Shown piece after piece: positions 16,438 through 23,317 of a stretch of DNA of 39,601 nucleotides. The translations under genes were made by a program, and so were the position numbers. The stretch spans positions 1-39,601 of the forward strand of contig NZ_JACWCT010000122.1 in the NCBI RefSeq assembly GCF_016613415.1, written 5' to 3'. Origin of the DNA: Methylobacterium ajmalii (lineage in GTDB: Bacteria; Pseudomonadota; Alphaproteobacteria; Rhizobiales; Beijerinckiaceae). How positions within the stretch are numbered: the stretch's first letter is position 1; the number at the start of each line of letters is the position of its first letter. The notes beneath the pieces were generated by a model. The model was not told the DNA's origin, did not search any database, and saw nothing but the letters and a program-made list of their open reading frames with translations.

Positions 16438-16452
16438 GTAAAATTATTTCAC
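16438..16452. promoter_or_regulatory. Putative RpiR operator next to SBP gene
   Basis: GTAAAATTATTTCAC is a near-perfect palindrome (6 of 7 pairs) lying 25 bases upstream of the binding-protein start. The same pattern (TGTAAA-TT-TTTC-C) recurs at 16533-16547 on the other side of the divergent region. AT-rich palindromes of the type AAA-TTT are common for RpiR regulators; binding here is inference. Confidence 0.55.
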
Positions 16453-16532
16453 GTTTTTATCGGGCGTCAAGCGACCTTCCGCGAGCCGAACTAGCCATTT
16501 CGGTTTCCGGTTGCAGCTTCCACGGTCGTTGT

Positions 16533-16547
16533 GTAAATTTTTTTCGC
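16533..16547. promoter_or_regulatory. Putative RpiR operator next to deacetylase gene
   Basis: GTAAATTTTTTTCGC matches the motif at 16438 in 12 of 15 positions, although its own symmetry is weaker. It ends 24 bases before the deacetylase start, mirroring the distance of the other copy from its gene. One regulator could thus control both divergent units. Confidence 0.5.
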
Positions 16548-16570
16548 AACCTCGCCAGCCAGCGGACTCC

Positions 16571-17707
16571 ATGACCTTCGATCTCGTGCTCGCGGGCGGC
16601 CGCGTCGTCGACCCGTCCCAGTCCATCGACCGCATCGCCGACGTCGCCTTTACGGACGGCAAGGTGGCGGCCGTCGGCGAAGGGCTTTCCGCCTCGGCCC
16701 GGGCGGTCCACGATTGCGCCGGTCGTCTCGTCACCCCGGGCCTCATCGACCTGCACACCCACGTCTACTGGGGCGGCACCTCGCTCGGGGTCGACGCGCC
16801 GGCGCTCGCGCGCTCGGGCGCGGTCACGACCTTCGTCGATACCGGCAGCGCCGGTCCCGGCAACTTCGCGGGCTTTCGCCGCCACGTGGTCGAGCCCTCG
16901 CCGGTGCGCATCATCCCGCTGATGAGCGTGTCGTTCGCCGGCATCTACGCCTTCTCGAAGCGGGTGAATGTCGGCGAGAGCGGCGACCAGCGGCTGTTGT
17001 CGGCGCCCGCCGCCCTCGAGGTGGCGCTCGCCAACCGCGACGTGCTCGGCGGGCTCAAGGTCCGGGTCGGCCGCAATGCCGGCGGCACGTCGGGCATCGT
17101 GCCCCTCGACATCGCCCGGCAGGTCGCGGACGCGGCCGGCATGATGCTGATGGTCCATATCGACGAGCCGCCGCCGACGCTCGCCGAGGTGCTGGAGCGG
17201 CTGCGCCCGGGCGACATCCTGACTCACGCGTTCCGGCCGTTCCCCAACACCCCGGTCACCGCCGACGGGCGCGTGCGCCCCGAGGTGCGGGAGGCCCGCG
17301 CCCGCGGCGTCGTGTTCGACATCGGCCACGGCATGGGCTCCTTCGCCTTCTCGGTCGGGCGCACGATGCTGGAGAACGGCTTCCCGCCCGACTGCATCTC
17401 GTCGGACGTGCACACGCTGTGCATCGAGGGGCCGGCCTTCGACCTCCTCACCACGATGTCGAAGTTCCTCTGCATCGGCATGCCGCTCACCGAGGTGATC
17501 CGCGCCGCCACCGACAACCCGGCTCGCGCCTTGACCCGCCCCGACCTCGGCACGTTCCGGACGGGTGCGGCCGGCGACGCCTCGGTCCTGTCCCTCGACG
17601 ACGGCCGCTTCGACTACGTCGATTCGACGGGTGCGCACCTTGCCGGCGAGCAGCGCCTGTCGGCCAAGGCCACCATCATCGGCGGCGCCGTCTTCCACGC
17701 CAACTGA
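16571..17707 (+). CDS. Amidohydrolase/deacetylase family metallohydrolase
   Basis: 378 residues. This is an amidohydrolase-superfamily TIM barrel with visible metal ligands: H62 and H64 in LIDLHTHVYWGG, K163 in LGGLKVRVGR (probably carboxylated), H196, H219 and D279 in ISSDVHT. The sequence resembles the dihydroorotase-like deacetylases that remove acyl groups from amino acids or amino sugars. The exact substrate is unknown. The gene is divergent from the peptide-binding protein and followed 12 bases later by a RidA gene. That suggests it processes an imported N-acyl or modified amino-acid compound. The chosen ATG starts exactly with the usual FDLVLAGGRVVDP strand. Confidence 0.85.
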   Translation: MTFDLVLAGGRVVDPSQSIDRIADVAFTDGKVAAVGEGLSASARAVHDCAGRLVTPGLIDLHTHVYWGGTSLGVDAPALARSGAVTTFVDTGSAGPGNFAGFRRHVVEPSPVRIIPLMSVSFAGIYAFSKRVNVGESGDQRLLSAPAALEVALANRDVLGGLKVRVGRNAGGTSGIVPLDIARQVADAAGMMLMVHIDEPPPTLAEVLERLRPGDILTHAFRPFPNTPVTADGRVRPEVREARARGVVFDIGHGMGSFAFSVGRTMLENGFPPDCISSDVHTLCIEGPAFDLLTTMSKFLCIGMPLTEVIRAATDNPARALTRPDLGTFRTGAAGDASVLSLDDGRFDYVDSTGAHLAGEQRLSAKATIIGGAVFHAN

Positions 17708-17719
17708 GAGGATTCCCGC

Positions 17720-18181
17720 ATGACCCCCGAACAGAAGCTCGCCGAGCTCGGCCTGACCCTGCCCCAGGTCCCGGTGCCGGTCGCCAACTACGTGCCCTAC
17801 CGCATCGTCGGCGACCTCCTCTACCTCTCGGGCCAGGGCCCCAAGCGCCCGGACGGCACCTACCGCCCCGGGCGGCTCGGCCGCGACGCCACGATCGAGG
17901 AAGCCTACGCCGACGCGCAGCTCGCCGGCCTCCAGCTCCTCGCCGTCGCCAAGGCGGCGCTCGGCGACTTGTCGCGGATCACCGCGGTGGTGAAGCTCCT
18001 GGGCATGGTCAACGCCGAGCCCGACTTCGCCGACCACCCGAAGGTGATCAACGGCTGCTCGGACCTCCTGGTCGACGTGCTCGGCGAAGCCGGCCGCCAC
18101 GCCCGCTCGGCGGTCGGCATGGGCTCGCTGCCCAACGCCATGACGGTCGAGGTCGAGGCGATCCTCCAGATCGCGCCCTGA
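17720..18181 (+). CDS. RidA (YjgF/YER057c/UK114) family protein
   Basis: 153 residues, AGAGGA upstream. The fold signature is VGDLLYLSGQGPKRPDG near residues 30-50 and a conserved C-terminal PNAMTVEVEAIL. RidA proteins hydrolyse reactive enamine/imine intermediates from PLP enzymes. This member is of the longer subgroup that is often encoded with amino-acid catabolic genes. Placed 12 bases behind the deacetylase, it probably clears an enamine formed from the released amino acid, or acts as a specialised deaminase. It ends at a hairpin shared with the convergent GGDEF gene. Confidence 0.88.
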   Translation: MTPEQKLAELGLTLPQVPVPVANYVPYRIVGDLLYLSGQGPKRPDGTYRPGRLGRDATIEEAYADAQLAGLQLLAVAKAALGDLSRITAVVKLLGMVNAEPDFADHPKVINGCSDLLVDVLGEAGRHARSAVGMGSLPNAMTVEVEAILQIAP

Positions 18182-18183
18182 AC

Positions 18184-18226
18184 GCCCGTTCCGCCGCCGC
18201 CTTAATGCGGGCGCGGCGGCTCGGGC
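18184..18226. terminator. Hairpin between convergent ridA-like and GGDEF genes
   Basis: GCCGCCGC pairs with GCGGCGGC, extended by GCCCG with CGGGC, around a loop of 12 bases. It overlaps the 3' end of the minus-strand gene. There is no U-tract; a bidirectional end signal is inferred from position. Confidence 0.4.
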
Positions 18227-19665
18227 GGGCAGGCCGCGGCGGCGTAGCGCCGGCGCTTGGCCGCGTACATCTGCGCGTCCGCCCGGGCGACGGCCGCGCG
18301 GAGCGGGCCGTCGCCGGTCCAGGTCGCGAAACCCAGGGACGCGCTGGGGGCGAGGGGGCTCGCCGCCGCCGCGGCGTCGAGCGCGGCCAGGATCCGGCGC
18401 ATCAGGTCCTGCGCCGCCTCGGGGCCGGTCGCCGGCAGCAGCAGCACGAACTCGTCGCCGCCGATCCGCGCGGCACCGGCCGGGGCGTGGCCGGCCAGAA
18501 GGTCGCCGAACCGCCGGATCAGGGCATCGCCGGCCTCGTGGCCCCAGCGGTCGTTGACGCCCTTGAGCCCGTCGAGGTCGGCCAGGATCACCGAGACCGG
18601 CGCGGCGCGATCGTCCTCGAGGCGCACGAGCGCGGCCTCGTAGCCGGCGCGGTTGAGGAGGCCGGTGAGCGGGTCGGTGAAGCCCAGGGTCTCGAGGCGG
18701 ACCTCCTCCCGCTTGTTGTCGCCGATATCGGTGAGCGCGACCTGGACGAGGCGGCGCGTCCCGTCGGGATCGGGCAGGCGGGAGGCTTGCACCTTGAGGT
18801 GAAGGTCGCGGCCGTCGCGGTGGCGCAGGGTGACGTCGCGGCTCGGGTGCGCGTGCCCGGCCCAGAGGTCGAGGATCTCCTCGACGAAGGCCTCGCGCGC
18901 CCCTTCGCCCGGATCGGCGGCGAGATGCGCCGCCAGGGCGTCGCGGTCGGCGACCCCGAACAGCGCCAGCGCCGGGCCGTTCGCGGCCACGATCGTCCGC
19001 GCCGCCCGCGCGGCCGCGATCCAGGCCGGATGCGCCGCCAAGTGGCCGGGAAGATCGGCGACGCCGCCCGCGCGCAGGGAGGCCAGCATGGCGGCGAGCG
19101 CGGCGTCGTCCCGCACCAGGGTCGGCACCGGCGAATGCGCGAACAGGTCCGCGGCCAGGCGGCGGCTCGCCGCCTCCTCGCGCCGCCGCTCCTCGCGTGC
19201 GGTGATGTCCTCGATCGAGATCAGGTAGCGGCCCCAATCGGCCTCGTGCCCGGGCAGCATCTGGCCGGCATAGCTCACGTCGATCACCCGTCCGGTGACC
19301 GTGAGGTTGCGGGTGACGAGGCGGACATGCGTCTCGCCGTCCCAGAGCCGGCACAGCACCTCGACCAGCGCGGCGGCGTGCGGATCGTGGAAGATCGCCG
19401 GGATGTGGGCGAACAGCTCGGCCTCGTCCCGCGCCTCGTAGGTCGCGAGCGTCCGGCGGTTGACGCGCAGGATGCGGATCCGGCTCTGGCACGCCAGCAG
19501 GTGGTCGGGGTCCGAGAGCCAGGCCCGCAGGTCGGTCATGCCGTCGGCCTTCCAGCCGTCGAGGCAGGCCTTCAGCGCGGCGAGATCCTGCAGCCACAGC
19601 GAGGTGGGCGCGAGGTCGAAGAGCATCGTTTCGGGTTCGCCACCCCGTGGCGCGGTCGGCATCAT
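18202..19665 (-). CDS. PAS-GGDEF diguanylate cyclase
   Basis: About 487 residues. Two PAS-like sensor domains come first: one ends near YLISIEDITAREERRREE, the second near VQVALTDIGDNKREEVRLE. The GGDEF domain follows: LGFTDPLTGLLNRAGYEAAL, then RIGGDEFVLLLP with the intact catalytic GGDEF at about 402-406, so it probably makes cyclic di-GMP from two GTP. No EAL domain and no membrane helix are visible, so it is probably cytosolic. The start is uncertain: ATG 19665 is chosen, ATG 19626 is possible, and the frame is open up to 19803. No clear Shine-Dalgarno sequence decides it. Monocistronic, between convergent and divergent neighbours. Confidence 0.85.
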   Translation of the reverse strand: MMPTAPRGGEPETMLFDLAPTSLWLQDLAALKACLDGWKADGMTDLRAWLSDPDHLLACQSRIRILRVNRRTLATYEARDEAELFAHIPAIFHDPHAAALVEVLCRLWDGETHVRLVTRNLTVTGRVIDVSYAGQMLPGHEADWGRYLISIEDITAREERRREEAASRRLAADLFAHSPVPTLVRDDAALAAMLASLRAGGVADLPGHLAAHPAWIAAARAARTIVAANGPALALFGVADRDALAAHLAADPGEGAREAFVEEILDLWAGHAHPSRDVTLRHRDGRDLHLKVQASRLPDPDGTRRLVQVALTDIGDNKREEVRLETLGFTDPLTGLLNRAGYEAALVRLEDDRAAPVSVILADLDGLKGVNDRWGHEAGDALIRRFGDLLAGHAPAGAARIGGDEFVLLLPATGPEAAQDLMRRILAALDAAAAASPLAPSASLGFATWTGDGPLRAAVARADAQMYAAKRRRYAAAACPPEPPRPH

Positions 19666-19950
19666 GGAATGAACGGGCGAAGGGTATCGGTCGTCTGTCA
19701 GGCGGTCCCCTGTACCGCGGCGGGCGGGAGGAGGACCACGCCTTTGTGACGACAGAGCACGGTTATGCGCGCAATCACCCGGCCGCTTCCCTTTCGTCGG
19801 CACCGGGAGGGTGACCGGCGCCCCCGGCAGGCGGGGCCGGGCCGGCCCGTCGGTTTGCCATCGCGCGGGCGGGATGCGAGACCTGCGCCGCGTGCCCGAT
19901 GCGCCATGCCGGCTCGGGTCGCATCGTCTCCCGCAACGATGGGTGTCGTG

Positions 19951-20214
19951 ATGAAGAGAATGGCTGCCGCCGCGTCGATCGTCCTGGCCGGGACGCTGCC
20001 CGGCATGGCACAGTCCTGCGACGAGCTGTGGTATCAGCGCAACCTGATCTACAAGGAAGCCGGCTACTGCTTCAAGACGGCGAACGCCGTTCGCAGCTTC
20101 GGCAATGCCGGCTGCCGGTTCGACAACCAGGCCGACGTGCCGCTCTCCGCCCGCGACCGGGCCGAGATCGACAGCATCCGGTCGATGGAGCGCACCATGC
20201 GGTGCGCGCCGTAA
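19951..20214 (+). CDS. Small secreted YARHG domain protein
   Basis: 87 residues from ATG 19951. A signal peptide (1-20, ending PGMAQ) is followed by CDELWYQRNLIYKEAGYCF, then FGNAGCRF and PLSARDRAEIDSI. This is the YARHG-type module that occurs in many Rhizobiales secreted proteins, here with four cysteines. YARHG domains are thought to be extracellular; no activity is known. An open frame extends to 19765 but is Arg/Pro-rich and would bury the signal peptide, so it is rejected. It is separated from the divergent GGDEF gene by 285 bases in which I see no other gene. Confidence 0.75.
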   Translation: MKRMAAAASIVLAGTLPGMAQSCDELWYQRNLIYKEAGYCFKTANAVRSFGNAGCRFDNQADVPLSARDRAEIDSIRSMERTMRCAP

Positions 20215-20230
20215 GCGGCGCGAGACCGGC

Positions 20231-20267
20231 CGCCCCGGCTCAGCCGCGCGCGGCCGAGGCCGGGGCG
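20231..20267. terminator. Hairpin between convergent YARHG and oxidase genes
   Basis: CGCCCCGGC (20231-20239) pairs with GCCGGGGCG (20259-20267). It overlaps the 3' end of the minus-strand oxidase gene and lies 17 bases after the YARHG stop. No U-tract; weak terminator candidate. Confidence 0.35.
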
Positions 20268-21430
20268 AACCGGCCGAGGCCGAAGGGCGCGACGTCGATC
20301 CGGCTGCGCCCCTCGGTCAGGATCTCGGCCGCGACGAGGCCGATCCCGGCCGAGTGCTTGAAGCCGTGCCCCGAGCAGGCCGAGACCACGAGGACGCGGT
20401 CCCGCTCCGGGTGGCGGTCGATGATGAAGCCGCGGTCGGGCGTGACGGTGTAGAGGCAGGCCGCGGCCGCGACGACCCGCGGGGTCGCCCCCGCGAGACG
20501 CCCGGCGATGTGGCGGCGGTACATCGCGTCCGATTCCCCCGGGTCGACCGTGCGGTCGGCGGTCTCGGCGGTGGTGGCGTCGGCGTATTGCTCGGTCGCG
20601 ACCTTGACGCTGCCCTCGCCCGGCTGGGGCGGGAAGCCGTAGAAGTATTCGGCGTCCGCCGTGCCGTACATCCAGATGTAGACCGGCGCGTCGGCCCGGT
20701 AGGCGCGGGCGTCGTCGAGGGCGTACCAGTGCAGGAGCTGGCGCTTGACGCTCAGGAGGTCGGTGAAGGGCGCGCCGAGGAGCGGCGCCGTCCAGGCCCC
20801 GGCGGACACCACCACCTGGCCCGCCGCGAAGGTCCCGGCCGAGGTCTCGACGCGCACGCCGTCGCCCTCCTGCACGATCGCCAGGACCTCGACGCCGGTG
20901 CGGATCGCGCCCCCGAGGGCCGCGGCGCGGGAGAGCTGCGCGGCGATGCAGGCCTCCGGGCGGACATAGCCGCCGCCGGGCTCGTAATAGGCGATCTCGT
21001 CGCCCGACAGCCCGAGGAATTGCGGGAAGCGGCGGGCGACCTCGCGCCCGTCGAGAACCTCGTGGGCGATTCCGAACTCTCGCGCGGCGCGGATCGAGGT
21101 GCGGACGAAATCCGGCTTGCCGTGATGCGAGGCGGTGCCGGACCCCGGCGCCATCACCAGCGCGCCGCAGGCCTCGAGCAGGTGGGCGCCGGTCTCGGCC
21201 TCGATCTCGCGCCAGATCCGGTGCGAGGCGAGCACCAGCGGCACGTAATCGCGCCCCTCGCCGATGCCCTGGCGGGTGATCCGGGTCTCGCCGTGGCTCG
21301 ATCCCATCGTGTGGGGCGGCGCGAACTGGTCGAGGCCGATGACCGAGGCGCCGCGCTTCGCGAGCTGGTAGAGCGCCGCGCTCCCCATCGCCCCGAGGCC
21401 GATCACCAGGAAGTCCGCCCGCTCCGCCAT
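20240..21430 (-). CDS. Monomeric sarcosine oxidase/N-methyltryptophan oxidase-like flavoenzyme
   Basis: 396 residues, the normal size of this FAD-dependent amine oxidase family. The Rossmann motif GLGAMG (11-16) opens the protein. GSSHGETRITRQ (43-54) and CLYTVTPDRGF (325-335) follow; C325 corresponds to the cysteine that carries covalently bound FAD in sarcosine and N-methyltryptophan oxidases. The expected reaction is oxidative demethylation or oxidation of a secondary amino acid to formaldehyde or an imine, with hydrogen peroxide. The substrate is not determined. The upstream gene on the same strand (92-base gap) encodes a TRAP-type binding protein, so the pair may take up and oxidise one compound. 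Formaldehyde production would suit a methylotroph. Confidence 0.85.
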   Translation of the reverse strand: MAERADFLVIGLGAMGSAALYQLAKRGASVIGLDQFAPPHTMGSSHGETRITRQGIGEGRDYVPLVLASHRIWREIEAETGAHLLEACGALVMAPGSGTASHHGKPDFVRTSIRAAREFGIAHEVLDGREVARRFPQFLGLSGDEIAYYEPGGGYVRPEACIAAQLSRAAALGGAIRTGVEVLAIVQEGDGVRVETSAGTFAAGQVVVSAGAWTAPLLGAPFTDLLSVKRQLLHWYALDDARAYRADAPVYIWMYGTADAEYFYGFPPQPGEGSVKVATEQYADATTAETADRTVDPGESDAMYRRHIAGRLAGATPRVVAAAACLYTVTPDRGFIIDRHPERDRVLVVSACSGHGFKHSAGIGLVAAEILTEGRSRIDVAPFGLGRFAPASAARG

Positions 21431-21522
21431 TCGCCGCCGCCCGCCTCTCTCTCCGCAACGGCCGCACGCTGCCCGAAAGGCGGTGTCCCCGGCAACCCGC
21501 ACGGGCGAGGGGAGGGGGCGCG

Positions 21523-22524
21523 TCAGGCGCCGAGCGGGCCGGTATGGTGCTCGAGCGCGCTCCAGGCCTCCCGCCCGAACCGGGCCTTCCAGTCGGCGTA
21601 GTAGCCCGCCGCCTCGAGCGCCGCCCGGAACGGGGCGCGGTCCGGGGTCGAGACGACGAGGCCCTTGGCGCGCAGCCGCGCCTCGCTCTGCGTGTTCGTC
21701 GCCACGAAGGCCTGGCGCTGGCGCGCGACCGCCGCGTCGAGGTGGCGACCGATCAGCGCCTGCGCGTCGCGCGGCAGGTCGTTCCAGGTCCGGCCGTGGG
21801 CGAGGATCCACAACCCGTCCCAGGAATGGCCGGTGCGCGAGAGGTAGCGCTGCACCTCGTAGACCCGCGTCGCCTCGATCTGCGGCAGCGAGTTCTCCAT
21901 CCCGTCGGCGAGGCCGGTCTGCAGAGCCGCGTAGGTCTCGGCGAGGCCGATCGTCGTCGGCGCGGCGCCGAGCGCCCGGAACAGCGAGGTCAGGAGCGGG
22001 CTCGGCGGCACACGGATCTTGAGGCCGCGCAGGTCGGACACCGCCGCGACCGGCCGCGCCGCCGTGATCACGTCGCGAAAACCGTTGTCGACGACCCGGA
22101 ACGCCGTCAGGCCCACCTTGGCGAGGCCGTCGCGGATGCGCTCGCTCAACGGTCCCTCGTCGAGGGCGGACCACAGCGGCACGTAGCCGGTGAAGGCGTA
22201 GGCCACGCCCGGTATCCCGGCGATCGGCACCAGGGTCTGCAGCGAGCTCGCCGACGAGAGGGTGAACGCGATGGCGCCCGCGCGCAGCTGCGACTGCATG
22301 CTGAGCTCGCCGCCGAGCTGGCTGTCGGGATAGAGCGTGATGTCGATCCGGCCGTCGCTCTCGGCCCGGATGGCGTCGAGCGCCTCGACGAGGCAGGTCG
22401 TGGCCGGGTGGCCCTGCGGCATCGGCGAGCCCATGCTCATCCGCAGGGCGTCGGCCCGCCCGCGCGCGGGGGCGACGAGCAGCCCCGCCCCCAGGCCGCC
22501 CACGATGGCGCGTCGCGTCGGCAT
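21523..22524 (-). CDS. TRAP-type C4-dicarboxylate-like substrate-binding protein (DctP family)
   Basis: 333 residues. The N-terminus MPTRRAIVGGLGAGLLVAPA is a twin-arginine-like signal peptide. DctP-family signatures include GRIDITLYPDSQLGGE, DLRGLKIRVPPSPLL and the YAALQTGLADGMEN helix with the ligand-contact region. TRAP systems import organic acids using ion gradients and need DctQ and DctM membrane subunits. Neither is encoded nearby, so this is an orphan binding protein. Its partner downstream is an amine oxidase, hinting at an N-methylated or secondary amino-acid ligand (inference). Confidence 0.87.
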   Translation of the reverse strand: MPTRRAIVGGLGAGLLVAPARGRADALRMSMGSPMPQGHPATTCLVEALDAIRAESDGRIDITLYPDSQLGGELSMQSQLRAGAIAFTLSSASSLQTLVPIAGIPGVAYAFTGYVPLWSALDEGPLSERIRDGLAKVGLTAFRVVDNGFRDVITAARPVAAVSDLRGLKIRVPPSPLLTSLFRALGAAPTTIGLAETYAALQTGLADGMENSLPQIEATRVYEVQRYLSRTGHSWDGLWILAHGRTWNDLPRDAQALIGRHLDAAVARQRQAFVATNTQSEARLRAKGLVVSTPDRAPFRAALEAAGYYADWKARFGREAWSALEHHTGPLGA

Positions 22525-22723
22525 CCCTCGCTCCCCCGTCGACCGCGCGGGCGGCGCTCGATCGTCGGCTCCAAGCTAGCCCCCGGCGGCCGGTCCGGAC
22601 AGGGGCGACGGGTGAAATCGGGACGGCCGGGGGGAACGCCGCGCGCGGCCGGGCCGGCTCCCCGCCCGGCCGCGGCACGGCCGAAAGAGCAACCCGCGAT
22701 CGGCGAGCTATTTCTTGGGTATT

Positions 22724-22774
22724 CCCGAGTCGCTCCGGAACTCTTCGGCGAATCGTCCTGCGGAACGACTCGGG
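22724..22774. repeat. Interrupted inverted repeat with CGAGTCG arms
   Basis: CCCGAGTCG (22724-22732) is the exact reverse complement of CGACTCGGG (22766-22774), and CCG/CGG triplets just inside also pair. The arm heptamer is the same word as in the cluster at 22885-22920, about 110 bases closer to the RHH gene. Likely a second binding site for the same protein. Confidence 0.6.
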
Positions 22775-22884
22775 CTGGACAGATCAGGGCGATGCGACCT
22801 CCATCGGGGGCGCGGCGCCGATTCGGCTGTGAATCGAATTTAACATCCACCGCCGAATCTCGACTCCGCATTGCCCGGCGGCGG

Positions 22885-22920
22885 CGACTCGTGACACGAC
22901 TCGTAACGTTACGAGTCGTG
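22885..22920. promoter_or_regulatory. CGACTCGT array with 26-base perfect palindrome
   Basis: CGACTCGT occurs at 22885 and again 12 bases later at 22897, and inverted (ACGAGTCG) at 22911. The second and third copies form a perfect 26-base palindrome (22895-22920) centred on AACGTT. It ends 12 bases before the start codon of a ribbon-helix-helix protein. Such proteins typically bind short direct or inverted repeats at their own promoter, so autoregulation or a partition-site role is inferred. Confidence 0.65.
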
Positions 22921-22932
22921 GAGCCGAGAGCG

Positions 22933-23130
22933 ATGGCCGATACCCCGTCTCAGCGCGTCAAGAAGCTCCGCGAGGCCCGCAAGGCCTCCGGGGAGACGGA
23001 GACGAATGTCTGGGTGCCGGCGCAGGTGCAGCAGGCGATCGACGCGGCGGTGCGCGAGGGCAAGTTCCCGAACCGCCGCCTCGCGATCATCCACGCGCTC
23101 AAGCAAGTGTTCGTGGGACAGACGATGTAG
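22933..23130 (+). CDS. Small ribbon-helix-helix DNA-binding protein
   Basis: 65 residues. A basic N-terminus (SQRVKKLREARKASGE) is followed by a short strand (TNVWVP, about 24-29) and two helices (about 30-42 and 47-60) with the spacing of the Arc/CopG ribbon-helix-helix fold. It would dimerise and read DNA with the strand. It is the only gene between the palindrome array and the antisense-RNA/repC region, in the place where repA and repB would lie in a repABC operon. A GTG at 22918 would add five residues. Family assignment rests on pattern only. Confidence 0.65.
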   Translation: MADTPSQRVKKLREARKASGETETNVWVPAQVQQAIDAAVREGKFPNRRLAIIHALKQVFVGQTM

Positions 23131-23142
23131 ACGCGGCAAAGC

Positions 23143-23177
23143 AAAAAAGCGCCGAGGTGGGGACCTCGGCGCTTTTT
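23143..23177. terminator. Bidirectional intrinsic terminator
   Basis: A perfect 15-base stem (AAAAAGCGCCGAGGT with its complement, 23044 side arm 23144-23158 and arm 23163-23177) closes a GGGG loop. A-runs and T-runs at both feet make it an intrinsic terminator in both directions. On the plus strand it ends the RHH transcript before repC; on the minus strand it would end the predicted antisense RNA. Confidence 0.85.
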
Positions 23178-23228
23178 GGGATCTCATAACGGGGGCTGGG
23201 GAAGCCGCCGCTTGAAGACCGGATTGGC
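23143..23228 (-). ncRNA. Predicted counter-transcribed RNA controlling repC
   Basis: A minus-strand promoter lies at 23235-23263, and a transcript of about 86 bases would end in the perfect intrinsic terminator at 23143-23177. Alphaproteobacterial repABC plasmids carry a small antisense RNA exactly here, in the leader before repC, that represses RepC synthesis. Position, orientation, length and the terminator stem with runs on both sides all fit. Ends are predicted from sequence only. Confidence 0.7.
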
Positions 23229-23230
23229 AT

Positions 23231-23311
23231 CCTCCTTCTAGCGGTTCCCGACCTCCTCGTCAATGACGCCCTCTCGGGCGAACGGTCCCGCTTTGCCTCC
23301 GTTCAAGGAGG
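23231..23311 (+). promoter_or_regulatory. repC Shine-Dalgarno with upstream anti-SD segments
   Basis: The very strong ribosome site AAGGAGG (23305-23311) has three complementary segments upstream: CCTCCTT at 23231-23237 (perfect 7 bases), CCTCCT at 23252-23257, and CCTCC at 23296-23300, which could form a small local hairpin. The leader can therefore switch between hidden and free ribosome site, as in repABC leaders where antisense RNA binding favours the closed form. Mechanism inferred. Confidence 0.5.
23235..23263 (-). promoter_or_regulatory. Predicted promoter of the antisense RNA
   Basis: Read on the minus strand: TTGACG (5 of 6 matches to the -35 consensus), a 17-base spacer, and TAGAAG (4 of 6 to -10). 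The start would fall near 23228. Confidence 0.6.
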
Positions 23312-23317
23312 TGTGGA

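Larger units (their letters stand above)
22525..22932. other. 408-base regulatory region of the RHH-repC module
   Basis: No gene is seen. The part from 22700 on is AT-richer than its surroundings and carries repeated CGACTCG words: an interrupted inverted repeat at 22724-22774 and a dense cluster at 22885-22920. The divergent TRAP gene starts at its left edge, so promoters for both directions should lie here. Confidence 0.6.

Noticed and set aside
16444..16758. Minus-strand frame across the divergent promoter region
   Set aside because: Would cover the operators and the deacetylase start; no homology pattern.
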